Counted from the stretch's first letter, positions 25,549 to 34,114 are shown. The stretch is DNA of 64,000 nt from DATBLE01 sp963841405 (GCA_963841405.1 CAWJCM010000007.1:1065202-1129201), one strand, 5' to 3'. Made by a program: numbers and translations. Notes: generated by a model from the letters alone, not told the origin.

Positions 25549-25625
25549 CTCAACTCGCGCGGGCTTAATTCAGTGCCCCGATACCGCCAGCCCCGCGAGG
25601 CCAGCCGACCGAGCGATCGCGCTGG

Positions 25626-26378
25626 TCATGACCGAAACGTCCTCAGACGCTGCTTGTGCTCTCTAGGGCAGTAGTAGCCACGAGCGAACAACAGGGTCAG
25701 CGGATCGCGTCCCTGCAGCTCGCTCAGCTTGCGGACCCCGCCGGTGTGGTCTGACAACGAGTAGTCGGGGAACACACCGCCTGATCCGATGTCAGAACGC
25801 ATGGGATGACCGTCTTGGGGGCCTTGTCGGAAAAGGCTGGTAGGGATCTCAGTGCCCGGGGAGCTGGCCACCTTCGACGTGCGCGGTTGCGCGGGTGGTC
25901 TCGGTATTCGCTCGGACTCCTCGGCGGGCGTACTCGATGGCCAGTGAGCGGGGATCCAGTCGCCGTCTGGGTCGGTGGTTTCCCCTACTTCGATCAGATG
26001 GCCGTCGGGGTCGCGGATGTAGCAACGGATCTCGTACTGGTGCTGTTTCGGCGGCGTCAGGAAGTTCGCACCTCGGGCGCTCCATTCGGCGTACACGGCC
26101 GCGATGTCCTTGACCCGGATATTGAGGAAGCTGCTGACCCGGTCGGGATCGCGTGGCGTCTCCAGGGTGACGGCAGGCTTGTCGTCGGTCGGTCCTCCGC
26201 CGCCATTGATGATGATCCAGCTGTTGGATAGTGCGACATTGGTCAGGCCTCCCTCTCCGGAGAAGGCCACCCTGCCGCCTAGTACTTCGGTGTAGAAGCG
26301 CCGAGAGCGCTCGACATCGTCCGAGACGATGAAGTGGGTCAGCACAATCCCCTCCGGGGGCGGTGGGAGCTCGGCCAT
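25626..26378 (-). CDS. Chimeric ORF: VOC copy B fused to a peroxiredoxin fragment
   Basis: A 250-residue frame. Residues 1-145 are a VOC domain nearly identical to copy A at 17.0-17.4 kb. In copy A a TCA on the plus strand gives the stop; here it is TCG (25908-25910), so reading continues through an SDR relic and then, in frame, into MRSDIGSGGVFPDYSLSDH and ARGYYCPREHKQRL, a peroxiredoxin 5' fragment matching the gene at 20842-21444 that breaks off after about 58 residues. GGAGG precedes the start. The VOC part may still fold; the tail is probably non-functional. Confidence 0.75.
   Translation of the reverse strand: MAELPPPPEGIVLTHFIVSDDVERSRRFYTEVLGGRVAFSGEGGLTNVALSNSWIIINGGGGPTDDKPAVTLETPRDPDRVSSFLNIRVKDIAAVYAEWSARGANFLTPPKQHQYEIRCYIRDPDGHLIEVGETTDPDGDWIPAHWPSSTPAEESERIPRPPAQPRTSKVASSPGTEIPTSLFRQGPQDGHPMRSDIGSGGVFPDYSLSDHTGGVRKLSELQGRDPLTLLFARGYYCPREHKQRLRTFRS
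25879..26338. repeat. Direct repeat copy B (VOC gene plus SDR relic)
   Basis: Partner of the repeat at 16946-17405, same orientation, no gaps. In a second minus-strand frame it encodes LAIEYARRGVRANTE running straight into TAHVEGGQLPGH, that is, two SDR blocks normally about 60 residues apart. This deletion joint is shared with copy A, so it predates the duplication. Confidence 0.82.
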
Positions 26379-26705
26379 CTGGTACCTCCACTGTTCGATT
26401 TTGGTAGCCCGCCTGCGACGGGGTGGGCAGCCGATGTCGTAATGATCGGGGATTCCATCTCTCTCCAGGCACCGCTGCAGGCCACCACGTTTGATCCCGA
26501 TGCTTTGCCCTGGCTGAATCGGATCGGTTCATCGAGCGTATCGACAAGAAACATCCCTCGATCCCCTTGATCCCGGGCCTCGCGAGACTCTGGTGTCCGC
26601 CGTCTGCTTAGACAGGCGTGGCCGGAGCCCCGGCAGTGACCGCTGGGGCCGGCGACGCTCCGGGTCGCCCCTGATTACCTAAAGTGCCGCTGAGGAATTT
26701 CGGTC
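26379..26705. other. Spacer before the F420-reductase-like gene
   Basis: I see no gene in these 327 bases. The last part (GATTACCTAAAGT around 26672 and GAGGAA before 26700) probably holds the promoter and ribosome site of the downstream gene. Confidence 0.45.
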
Positions 26706-27341
26706 ATGACCAGCGCGATCATCGGCACCGGAGGGATCGGATCGGTCATCGCCCGCGGGCTCGCGTCGGGCGGCGAGACCCTGCGGCTCTCCAGCGCCGA
26801 CAAAGAGTCCGCACGCGCGCTTGCCGCAGAGATCGGTCGAGCTGCGACCGTCGCCGTGGATAACCGCGACGCGTTGGCAGGCGCCGATGCCGTCGTTCTC
26901 GCCCTGCGGTTTGGCGTGCTGAAGGGCGTCATAGACGAGGTCGCCGAGCCGCTAACAGACAAACTCGTGGTCGTTCCGAGCAACCCGGTCGGCATCGACG
27001 CGCAAGGGAACATCTCACGTCTCCTGCCGAAAGGTCAGTCCTCCGGCGACGTTGTAGCCGGCTGGTTGCCTGCGGGGACGCGCCTGGCCATGGCGTTTGG
27101 AACTCTGTCGCGCGATCTCTTCGAATCCTCCAGCAACCGGTCACCCGAGCCGGCGGTCCTCTTCTACGCGACCGACGACGACCGTGCCGGCGAGGAAGTC
27201 GAGCAGCTGATCCGAACGGCCGGCTTCGAGCCGGCGAGGATCGGCGGGATCGAACAGTCGGGTCGACTCGAGGTGGGCGGCGACCTTCACGATCTCGTGG
27301 TCGGCGCCGCAGAGGCGCGGTCATTGATCGGCGGCGTGTGA
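26706..27341 (+). CDS. NADPH:F420 reductase-like protein (NAD(P)-binding)
   Basis: A 211-residue Rossmann protein of the F420-dependent NADP reductase-like family. It starts TSAIIGTGGIGSVIARGLAS, the dinucleotide site, with SSADKESA after the second strand where 2'-phosphate contacts lie, and VVPSNPVG in the middle. The family moves hydride between NADPH and F420, but many members of this shorter type reduce other substrates. An LLM F420-type oxidoreductase is encoded at 44.6 kb, so F420 is probably made by the cell. Confidence 0.82.
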   Translation: MTSAIIGTGGIGSVIARGLASGGETLRLSSADKESARALAAEIGRAATVAVDNRDALAGADAVVLALRFGVLKGVIDEVAEPLTDKLVVVPSNPVGIDAQGNISRLLPKGQSSGDVVAGWLPAGTRLAMAFGTLSRDLFESSSNRSPEPAVLFYATDDDRAGEEVEQLIRTAGFEPARIGGIEQSGRLEVGGDLHDLVVGAAEARSLIGGV

Positions 27342-27474
27342 TGCCTTGGCTGCCCTCAGGTGGCCGAAGTCTTGCCACCCGACGGCAAGCGAGACGCCCG
27401 ACGAAGAGCGCGCAGCCCTGTGACGGTCCATCCGCCGGCGGCCAACAGAAGGATGCGAGCACGACTGCAACAAG

Positions 27475-27675
27475 GACTCCTCGATCGCCTTTGCCGCCTG
27501 ACGGATCACGTCGACGACGAAGTCAGGGTGCGACAGCATCGGCACGTGACTGCTGTTGAGCTGGAAGACCTTCGCGCCCATCCTCGGAGGCGCGAACTTC
27601 TAGAGTTCGGGATGCACCGTCCGATCTTGCTTGCCGAGGACCACCAGCTCGACTCGTCGCGTCACGCGACGCCGG
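27475..27675 (-). pseudogene. Alpha/beta hydrolase 3' relic with internal stop
   Basis: The minus strand reads ELVVLGKQDRTVHPEL, then an amber codon, then KFAPPRMGAKVFQLNSSHVP and MLSHPDFVVDVIRQAA. This is the C-terminal part of an alpha/beta hydrolase (the SSHVPMLSHP block holds the catalytic histidine). The N-terminal two thirds, including the nucleophile, are absent. Confidence 0.7.
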
Positions 27676-27760
27676 GTGCGAGTCTTAGTTGAGCTGTCTG
27701 ATCATCGACACCGGTATCCTCACGCGGGGCTGCGTGATGCTTGCGGCAGGAGGCTGAGCG

Positions 27761-28216
27761 GTGAATAAGCCGGTGTTGTTTTGCCACGACGGATCGGACG
27801 GCTCAAGGACGGCGCTGGCCGCTGCGGTCGAACTGATCAAGCCCGCCGATGCCGTGGTATTGGTCGTATGGACGCCGGCGGCGGTGCAGTTGGCCCGAGC
27901 TGGCTCGTTCGTAGTCGCCGTACCGAACGAAGGCGAGATCGACGAGCAGGAAGCGGCTGCCGCGCAGCAAATCGCCGAAGAGGGTGCCGCGGCTGTTCGC
28001 AAGCGCGGCTACAACGCGTCCGCACGAATCGCGCAAGCCAACGAATCGGTCGCTAAGACGATCGATGAGATCGCCGAGGAGATTGACGCCGGACTGGTCG
28101 TCTGCGGCCAACGCGGCCGCGGCGCCATCCGCAGCGCTCTCCTCGGTAGCGTCTCCCACGCACTCGCGGCACACACCAAGCGGCCGTTGCTCATCGCCCC
28201 GCAGCACCCGTCGTAG
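27761..28216 (+). CDS. Universal stress protein (UspA family)
   Basis: A 151-residue single Usp domain. The ATP-binding pattern G-2x-G-9x-G(S) is present as GQRGRGAIRSALLGSVSHAL, and the N-terminal strand VLFCHDGSDGS carries the conserved aspartate. Usp proteins help survival under starvation or respiratory stress. It starts at GTG 27761. It lies among gene relics, with no operon partner. Confidence 0.9.
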   Translation: MNKPVLFCHDGSDGSRTALAAAVELIKPADAVVLVVWTPAAVQLARAGSFVVAVPNEGEIDEQEAAAAQQIAEEGAAAVRKRGYNASARIAQANESVAKTIDEIAEEIDAGLVVCGQRGRGAIRSALLGSVSHALAAHTKRPLLIAPQHPS

Positions 28217-28227
28217 CGCCAAGCTCA

Positions 28228-28375
28228 GGCGACAGCGTCGGGCGGCAGGTGATTCACCGAATAGCCGAGCCAGGCGACATCGCTGAAGCGGTTGCCATGG
28301 TCGCCAGTAAACGAGGCCGGATGGATCACCGGACAGAGCATCCTCGCCAACGGCGGGAACGCTTTCTCGATCTGA
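28228..28375 (+). pseudogene. SDR 3' relic with frameshift
   Basis: One frame gives HRIAEPGDIAEAVAMVAS; after a frameshift near 28318 another gives GWITGQSILANGGNAF and a stop at 28373-28375. Together they make the C-terminal 45 residues of a classical SDR. The rest is missing. It is a different SDR subtype from the relic at 24.5 kb. Confidence 0.68.
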
Positions 28376-28605
28376 GAGGCGGTTCACCGAACTTCGCGAC
28401 CTCGGGCCTGCGGTTTGCCCTCGCGCCCGAGCCGATCACACGGAGGGAGACGCCTGCCAGCGGAGATCCCGCGTTCCCGCGCTGGGTCGAGCGACAAGGC
28501 CGGCGGGCGCGCACTTTGACCGGTCTTGACGCCCTCAGCTGCGCGCGTCACTGATCCCTACTCGCGACGTCTCGCTCACAGTCCTTGGTCTCGACTGACG
28601 AGCTT

Positions 28606-29133
28606 CTACTCGAGGTGCTCGATCTGCCAGCCGTCGTTTTCGGCGGCGACGCGGACGCCGGCACCCTTTCCAAGGGGCGCGATCATTTGGCCGGTTAGCC
28701 CGAGAATTGCGGCCTCGTTCGTTGGGCTGTGCCCGACCGCGAGGGCAGTGCCGCCGTCGGGGAGGCTGTCCAGGATCCGACGCAGCGCACTGCTCAGCCG
28801 TTCCGAGTCCTCGGCAACGAGCTCAACGTCGGCCTTGCGTAGCGCGTCAAGGGCGCCACTCCCTGCGGCCTGGTAGGCGGCGCGCCAGCGATCTTCCAGC
28901 CGCGAGCGCAGGCCCGGCTCGACGACGACGCCGCCGGATATCTGCTGTCCGAGCGCCGCGAGGAAGCAGGCGAGCGTTTGCGTTGCACGTTGGGCACCGC
29001 TCGAGACGGCCAGTTGGTACGGACCGCGGAGGCGGGCGCCGATGGCAAGCGCTTCGGCCACACCTGGGGCGGTGAGCACGTCACCATCGGCGTCCGTGTG
29101 CCGACGAAGCTCGATCTGCCTCAGCACCAGCAC
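28606..29133 (-). CDS. Histidine phosphatase superfamily (SixA-like) protein
   Basis: A 175-residue protein of the phosphoglycerate-mutase-like histidine phosphatase fold. The catalytic loop appears as LRRHTDADGD, giving an RH pair near residue 14, followed by LTAPGVAEALAIGARL. The C-terminal conserved histidine is in LAVGHSPTNE, with the acid between. This fits SixA, which removes phosphate from phosphohistidine. I start at GTG 29133, after a CGGAG site. It is four bases downstream of the coiled-coil gene, so probably co-transcribed. Confidence 0.8.
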   Translation of the reverse strand: MLVLRQIELRRHTDADGDVLTAPGVAEALAIGARLRGPYQLAVSSGAQRATQTLACFLAALGQQISGGVVVEPGLRSRLEDRWRAAYQAAGSGALDALRKADVELVAEDSERLSSALRRILDSLPDGGTALAVGHSPTNEAAILGLTGQMIAPLGKGAGVRVAAENDGWQIEHLE

Positions 29134-29137
29134 GACG

Positions 29138-29875
29138 CTAACTCCGGCGCAAGCGATCGAGATCGCGCTGCGCCTTCTCGACCACCGCCCGCGCCTTCTC
29201 GACTTCCCGTTGCGTCTGCGTCCAGCGTCGTTGGGCCTGTCGCTCCTCTGCCTGGGCCGCGCTGAGCATCTGCTTCGCCTCCTGCAGCCGGGCGCGGGCG
29301 GCGCTGTCATCCGGGCGAGGCTTGGCCGCCTGCCGTTTCATCGGCCGCGCGGCCGCTGGCTCTCTCGCTGCGGCGTGCCCGGCCCTCCGGTCGCCCGTTG
29401 CTGCTTTGCGAGTCATGGGTCCGCCAGTTGCGGATCTGGCGTGGGCGAGCAGGGTGCCGAAGCCGGCGGGGTCGGGCTCGCGCACAAGGCGTCCCTGAAG
29501 GAGTTCGCGTGCGGTGTTGTCGTCGACAGCGGCCGCCTGGAGCGAGGACCGGATCGTCTCGCCGCCCAGGCTGACCAGCTTCTCCAGCTCCTCTCGCTCG
29601 GCTTGTGCGGCCCCGGCCAGGTCCCCCTTGCCTGCCACCTGGGCGTCGCGCAGCGTCGCCGCCTTCTGCAGGAACAACTCCACCTGGGCGCGGTGGGCGT
29701 GGACGAGGCGGTTCACGGCGGCCGCGGCAGCAGTCGGCTTGCGGGCCGCTTTCACCTGCTCTGCCTGTTCGCGCTGCCCGGCTTTTCGTAGTTCGCGTTC
29801 CGCCTGGTTTCGCTCCCGCGTGAACTCCTCGCGGGGGAGCGTAGAGAGGCGGTCGATGATCTCCTCGACATCCAT
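29138..29875 (-). CDS. Coiled-coil hypothetical protein
   Basis: A 245-residue, strongly charged, helical protein. The first half (ERNQAERELRKAGQREQAEQ and following) and the last 70 residues (ARLQEAKQMLSAAQAEERQA onward) are coiled-coil; an alanine/proline/arginine-rich linker lies between. No enzyme motif or signal peptide is seen. Similar proteins occur in actinobacteria without known function. It is directly upstream of the SixA-like gene, which hints at a shared process. Confidence 0.7.
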   Translation of the reverse strand: MDVEEIIDRLSTLPREEFTRERNQAERELRKAGQREQAEQVKAARKPTAAAAAVNRLVHAHRAQVELFLQKAATLRDAQVAGKGDLAGAAQAEREELEKLVSLGGETIRSSLQAAAVDDNTARELLQGRLVREPDPAGFGTLLAHARSATGGPMTRKAATGDRRAGHAAAREPAAARPMKRQAAKPRPDDSAARARLQEAKQMLSAAQAEERQAQRRWTQTQREVEKARAVVEKAQRDLDRLRRS

Positions 29876-29963
29876 CCGGTTTGATTCTCCTCGAACGGTG
29901 TGCCTGGCAGGAGTTGTGCGTGGGAGCGAAATAGGTCCGCTCCGCGTATCGTCCTGATCCTCT

Positions 29964-30164
29964 GTGGCTGGGGTCGACTATCGCTATGAGCTCCGCGGCG
30001 GCGACGAGGTGGTCGCGACCGGCCACCGCAGCCGCGAGCAGCCGCTCGAACTCGGGGATCGAATCGAGCTGGGCGGCCGGCACTCGATCGTGCACACGAT
30101 CGAGCCGCTGCTAGGTGAACCCGAGCTGCGCCTCGTGTCGCGGCTTCTGCGGGACGGGAGCTAG
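29964..30164 (+). CDS. Small hypothetical protein
   Basis: A 66-residue protein starting at GTG (MAGVDYRYELRGGDEVVATG). It appears to be a compact beta-rich domain with balanced charge and no membrane segment; composition is typical of real genes here. I recognise no characterised family. It diverges from the coiled-coil gene across 88 bases. Confidence 0.6.
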   Translation: MAGVDYRYELRGGDEVVATGHRSREQPLELGDRIELGGRHSIVHTIEPLLGEPELRLVSRLLRDGS

Positions 30165-30475
30165 AGCCTCCAGCTGACCTGCCCGCCGAGGAATCAACAC
30201 CCTCGAGTCCCCGGAACCTCTCCCCTGCGACGAAGAAAGAGGATGCAGTCCGCATCACCGGTGGCGTCCGGCAACTCAGAGCCACCGGCTTGTCCAGCCG
30301 GCGGTCACCTGTCCGATGACGTGGTTTACCTGTGACACCGGCGCACAAGCGGCGACCCGAAAGGGCTATTTGCAGGTATTTTGCGTTTCGGCCTCGGGCC
30401 ACGAATGGACCACAAAACGCCGTTCCGGTGTCGTTCGCGACAACAGAAATTCCTATTTGCAGGGGAAGTTCGAAG
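30165..30475. other. Non-coding stretch 3' of tRNA-Asp
   Basis: No gene is apparent. The stretch is less GC-rich than its surroundings and contains an 11-base direct repeat, CTATTTGCAGG, at about 30366-30376 and 30453-30463. It lies where an element integrated at the tRNA 3' end would join, but I found no copy of the tRNA 3' end that would mark an attachment site. Confidence 0.5.
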
Positions 30476-30549
<74 letters not shown>

Positions 30550-30763
30550 GAGGACAGGACAGTCTAGCCGCGGCGCGGCGGCCGTAGGTCAGGGTCGCGA
30601 GTGCAGGGCGGGCGCGAGACGAACTGCCGCATCCACGATCACCGCCGCGAACACGGCGCCGCCCGCTCCTCCGAGCAGCAGGCCGGCGAGGCCGGCGGCG
30701 ACGACCAGCGACCACCGCATACGAACAAGATCGGCAGCTGCTCGGCTGTCCTTGACCGCCGAG

Positions 30764-30794
30764 TTGACCTTTTTCGCCGAAACGGGTTTACAAT
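30764..30794 (+). promoter_or_regulatory. Sigma70-type promoter for the TQ-repeat gene
   Basis: TTGACC (30764-30769) and TACAAT (30789-30794) are separated by 19 bases, slightly longer than ideal. Transcription would start near 30801, leaving a short leader with an AGGGGGAG ribosome site at 30816-30823. Confidence 0.5.
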
Positions 30795-30909
30795 GCGAGG
30801 CTTACTCGGGTTGTGAGGGGGAGAAGCGCTGCGGCAGCACTGGCGTGAGCTCGACTACTGGCACTGGCTCTGGCGTCAACGGACGCCCGGCGCAGCCAAG
30901 GCCGGAATC

Positions 30910-31599
30910 GTGGCGCTCGTGCTCGCGGCGATCCTGGTCGGCGGGTGGTTCGTCGCCGACGGCCTCACGTCCGCGAAGGCGAGCACCAGCGCAGACTCCC
31001 TCGTGCTCGAGACGACCGTCAAGAGGCTGGTCACGGTCCGCGAGAAGGGGAAGCTGGTCACGAAGACCGTCCCGGTCGTCAAGCGCGTCGTCCGGGTGCA
31101 GACGCATACGCAGACGCAGACGCAGTTCGACCGCCAGACCGCTTTGCGCTACTCCACGCGCGTGGTGACGGAGCCCGGCAGCGTTCGTGTCGTCAAGCGG
31201 GTGGTGACCACCAGCGTCCCGGTCGTGAAGAACCACGTGGTCACCGTCAACGGGAAGACCAAGACGGTGGCCGTCACCAGCTACGTGCCGACCACACGTG
31301 TCGAGACGCAGACCCAGACGCAGACCCAGACGCGCCAGCAGACCGTCACGCAGACGGCGCCCGGGAACACGATCACGCAGACCTCGACGGCGAGTCACAC
31401 CACCACGCAGGTACAGACGACGACGCAGATCCAGACGACGACGCAGATCCAGACGACGACGCAGATCCAGACCACCACAGTCGTCACGACCCAAACGACG
31501 ACCGTCGTCAGCACCGATACGGTCACGGAGACCGTGACGACGACGGTGCCGCTTCCGCCGTCCGGCCCCAAGCCGCCACCCGCTCCGCCTGGGCTCTGA
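30910..31599 (+). CDS. Membrane-anchored protein with Thr/Gln-rich repeats
   Basis: The frame encodes a transmembrane segment (VALVLAAILVGGWFVADG) followed by an extracellular region of about 200 residues rich in T, V and Q, with repeats such as TQTQTQT and three perfect copies of QTTTQI, ending in a proline tail (PPSGPKPPPAPPGL). It is probably a cell-surface stalk or adhesin-like protein with one N-terminal anchor. A GTG at 30910 is the first usual start, but the same frame reads back to a CTG at 30829 placed five bases after a strong AGGGGGAG site, adding LRQHWRELDYWHWLWRQRTP as a plausible cytoplasmic tail. Confidence 0.7.
   Translation: MALVLAAILVGGWFVADGLTSAKASTSADSLVLETTVKRLVTVREKGKLVTKTVPVVKRVVRVQTHTQTQTQFDRQTALRYSTRVVTEPGSVRVVKRVVTTSVPVVKNHVVTVNGKTKTVAVTSYVPTTRVETQTQTQTQTRQQTVTQTAPGNTITQTSTASHTTTQVQTTTQIQTTTQIQTTTQIQTTTVVTTQTTTVVSTDTVTETVTTTVPLPPSGPKPPPAPPGL
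31414..31467 (+). repeat. 18-bp tandem repeat, three perfect units
   Basis: The unit CAGACGACGACGCAGATC is repeated exactly three times within the Thr/Gln-rich gene (31414, 31432, 31450), with a degenerate fourth unit following. Each unit encodes six residues (QTTTQI). Perfect units suggest recent expansion or length variation. Confidence 0.85.
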
Positions 31600-31611
31600 T
31601 CCGCGCCGGCG

Positions 31612-32337
31612 CTAGAGCCGGCCGCCGTCCACGTACAGCACCTGCCCGGTCACGTACGACGCGTCATCCGAGCAGAGGAAGGCGATCACGCTCGCGATGT
31701 CCTCCGGCTCGCCGACCCGGCGCAGCGCGGTCGTCTCGGCGCCCATCTTCCGGAACTCCTCGAAGTCGACGCCGATCCGCTCGGCGGTCTGCTGGGTCAT
31801 CGCGGTGGAGACGAATCCAGGGGCGACGCAGTTGACGTTGACCGCGAAGCGGCCGAGCTCGATCGCGAGCGTCTTCGTCATCGCCTGGATGCCGGCCTTC
31901 GCGGCCGAGTAGTTCAGCTGGCCGCGGTTGCCGAGCGCCGAGACGGAGGAGATCAGCACCATCTTCCCGCCGCCGTGCTGGGTCATGTGCGTCTGGGCCG
32001 CCTGCGTCGCGAGGAACGTCCCGCGCAGGTGCGTTGTGATGACCGCGTCCCAGTCGTCGTCGGTCATCCGGTAGACGAGGTTGTCGCGGATGATTCCGGC
32101 GCAGGTGACCAGGATCTCCAGGCCGCCGTGCTCCTCGACCGTGCGCGCGACTGCTGCCTCGACCGCGGCGCGGTCGGTCACGTTCGTCTCGAGCTGCAGC
32201 CCGGGCGCGTCGTCGTCGAAGGCGAGGTCGGCCACCACGACCTTCGCCCCTTCGGACTCGAACCTCGCGGCCGTCGCCTTGCCGATCCCGCGGCCGCCGC
32301 CGGTGACGAGCGCGACCTTGCCCTCGAAGCGATTCAT
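31612..32337 (-). CDS. 3-oxoacyl-ACP reductase-like SDR (FabG type)
   Basis: A 241-residue SDR with ALVTGGGRGIGKATA, active-site serine and YxxxK in VLISSVSALG and LNYSAAKAG, and YVTGQVLYVDGG at the end. It reduces 3-oxoacyl groups or another keto/hydroxyl substrate with NADPH. It diverges from the thioesterase gene with only 20 bases between starts. It probably works in acyl chain metabolism, given the neighbours. Confidence 0.87.
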   Translation of the reverse strand: MNRFEGKVALVTGGGRGIGKATAARFESEGAKVVVADLAFDDDAPGLQLETNVTDRAAVEAAVARTVEEHGGLEILVTCAGIIRDNLVYRMTDDDWDAVITTHLRGTFLATQAAQTHMTQHGGGKMVLISSVSALGNRGQLNYSAAKAGIQAMTKTLAIELGRFAVNVNCVAPGFVSTAMTQQTAERIGVDFEEFRKMGAETTALRRVGEPEDIASVIAFLCSDDASYVTGQVLYVDGGRL

Positions 32338-32357
32338 GGCGCGTAGCCTATTCGGCC

Positions 32358-32756
32358 GTGCACGACAAGCGCATCGAGATCCGTTGGCGCGACCTCGACG
32401 CCTATCAACACGTCAACCAGGCCGTCTATCTCACGTACTTGGAGGAAACGCTGGACGACTGGATCCGGGGTGTACTCGACCTGCCCGAAGGCGAGGTCTG
32501 GCACTACGTGGCCGCGCACGTCTCCATCGACTACCGGAGCGAGCTCCGGCTCGAGGACCGGCAGGCGATCGGCAGCGTGCAGCTCGAGCGCGTGGGGACG
32601 AAGAGCGTGACCGTGCGGTCGGAGCTGCGCGCGCCCGACGGACGAGTGGCCGCCGAGGCCGGGCTCGTGATCGTGTCGCGCGATCCCGAGACGGGTGTCT
32701 CCCAGCCTCTGACCGACGAGGAACGCGCGGCGTTCGAGGGCGTACGGAGCGAATGA
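32358..32756 (+). CDS. Acyl-CoA thioesterase (4-hydroxybenzoyl-CoA thioesterase-like hotdog)
   Basis: A 132-residue hotdog-fold protein with the signature WRDLDAYQHVNQAVYLTYLE, in which the aspartate after WR is the catalytic residue of the 4HBT group. It would hydrolyse an acyl-CoA thioester. It starts at GTG 32358 and overlaps the secreted hydrolase gene by ATGA, so the two are co-translated. Length is normal for the family. Confidence 0.87.
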   Translation: MHDKRIEIRWRDLDAYQHVNQAVYLTYLEETLDDWIRGVLDLPEGEVWHYVAAHVSIDYRSELRLEDRQAIGSVQLERVGTKSVTVRSELRAPDGRVAAEAGLVIVSRDPETGVSQPLTDEERAAFEGVRSE

Positions 32757-34114
32757 GAGTCGCTCTGGTCATCGTCGGCGCCGCGCTCGCGGTCGCCGGC
32801 TCCGGCGCAGCGGCGCCGCGGCCCGCCCTCGCCAACCAGCATCCCTGCCCAGGCCTCAGCGGCTACACGTGCTCGACGCTGCGGGTCCCGCTCGACCGCA
32901 GCGGCCGAGTTCCCGGCTCGCTCCGCCTCGACGTCGCGGCGGCGGACAATGCGAAGGCTGCCCGCGGCGTCCTGCTCTTCCTGACCGGTGGTCCAGGGCA
33001 GCCGGGTGTGGCGTCGGTCGCGCGGGTCGCGGCCAGGGTGGCGCCCCTGCTCTCCGACTACCGGCTCGTGCTGGTCGACCAGCGCGGCACCGGGGGAACC
33101 GCGATCAGATGTCCCCAGCTCCAGGCCCAGGTCGGCACGTCCGACATCGCCGTGCCGAGCGTGGCGGCCGTGCGAGCCTGCGCCGCAGAGCTTGGACCCA
33201 CGCGTGGCCTCTACTCGACCGACGCGACCGTGGCCGACCTGGACGACCTCCGGCAGGCGCTCGGCGCCTCGACCTGGACGATCGACGGCGTCTCCTACGG
33301 CACCTTCGTGGCGGAGCGCTACGCCGTCGCGCATCCGAGGAACGTGCGCGCGCTCGTCCTCGACTCTGTGCTCCCGCACGTCGATCCGCAGGCGGACGAC
33401 GCGCTGTACCTGACCGGATTGAAGGCGACGGGCCGCGTGCTCCGCGCCGCCTGCGCCGACCTCGGTTGCGGCTTCGATCCCGCCGAAGACCTCGCGTGGG
33501 TCGTCCGCCATGGGATCGCGCCCGTGCCGCTCTGGGACGCGATCGTCACCTTCGAGTTCGCCGACCCCGAGTACCAGCGGATGATCGACGCCATCCACGA
33601 GGCCAGGCACGGCGACTCCGGCCCGCTGCGGACGCTGGTCGCGCAGATCCATCAGCGAAGCGGCGCACCGCCCGAGCTCTTCAGCTCGGGCCTGCACGCG
33701 GCCACGCTCTGCTCCGACCTACGCTTCCCCTGGTCGTCGACCACGCCGGTCGCCCGGCGGCCGGCGCTCCTGGCCCGGCGCATGAAGACGGTGCCGGAAC
33801 GCGCGGTTTGGCCGTTCACACGCGCGACGGCGTCGCACAACGGCTTCATCGAGACGTGCAGGGTCTGGCCGGTGACGCCGCCGGCGCCGAGCCCCCGGCT
33901 CCGGTCTAAGCTCCCGGCCGTGCCGGTCCTGCTCGTGAATGGCGACCACGATCTCTCGACGCCGCTCGAATGGGCACGGGAGGAGGCGCGGCTCGCCCCG
34001 AAGGGCAAGCTCGTGGTCGTGCGCGGCGCGTCGCACTCGGTGCAGACGCGTGAGCAGGGCGGCGCCGGCCGCGCGGCCGTGCAGGCGTTCCTGCTCGGGC
34101 CCGGGACGGGGTGA
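32753..34114 (+). CDS. Secreted alpha/beta hydrolase (TAP/proline iminopeptidase-like)
   Basis: A 453-residue hydrolase with an N-terminal signal peptide (MRVALVIVGAALAVAGSGAA). Features: GGPGQPG oxyanion loop, DQRGTGG, nucleophile S181 in DGVSYGTF, then acid and histidine in NGDHDLSTPLEWA and GASHSVQTRE. This is the tripeptidyl aminopeptidase/SlpD-type family that acts on peptides or esters outside the cell. The start overlaps the previous stop (ATGA) and its stop overlaps the next start (GTGA). Confidence 0.87.
   Translation: MRVALVIVGAALAVAGSGAAAPRPALANQHPCPGLSGYTCSTLRVPLDRSGRVPGSLRLDVAAADNAKAARGVLLFLTGGPGQPGVASVARVAARVAPLLSDYRLVLVDQRGTGGTAIRCPQLQAQVGTSDIAVPSVAAVRACAAELGPTRGLYSTDATVADLDDLRQALGASTWTIDGVSYGTFVAERYAVAHPRNVRALVLDSVLPHVDPQADDALYLTGLKATGRVLRAACADLGCGFDPAEDLAWVVRHGIAPVPLWDAIVTFEFADPEYQRMIDAIHEARHGDSGPLRTLVAQIHQRSGAPPELFSSGLHAATLCSDLRFPWSSTTPVARRPALLARRMKTVPERAVWPFTRATASHNGFIETCRVWPVTPPAPSPRLRSKLPAVPVLLVNGDHDLSTPLEWAREEARLAPKGKLVVVRGASHSVQTREQGGAGRAAVQAFLLGPGTG

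Noticed and set aside
26339..26554. 71-codon minus-strand frame before the F420-reductase-like gene
   Set aside because: It overlaps the start of the chimeric VOC gene, has no family resemblance and no ribosome site.
30366..30463. Attachment-site direct repeat near tRNA-Asp
   Set aside because: Two CTATTTGCAGG copies are only 87 bases apart and contain no tRNA sequence; they do not bracket the island.
31414..31467. CRISPR array
   Set aside because: The 18-bp units are tandem without spacers and keep the reading frame of a Thr/Gln-rich protein. No cas genes or other spaced repeats were seen in the window.
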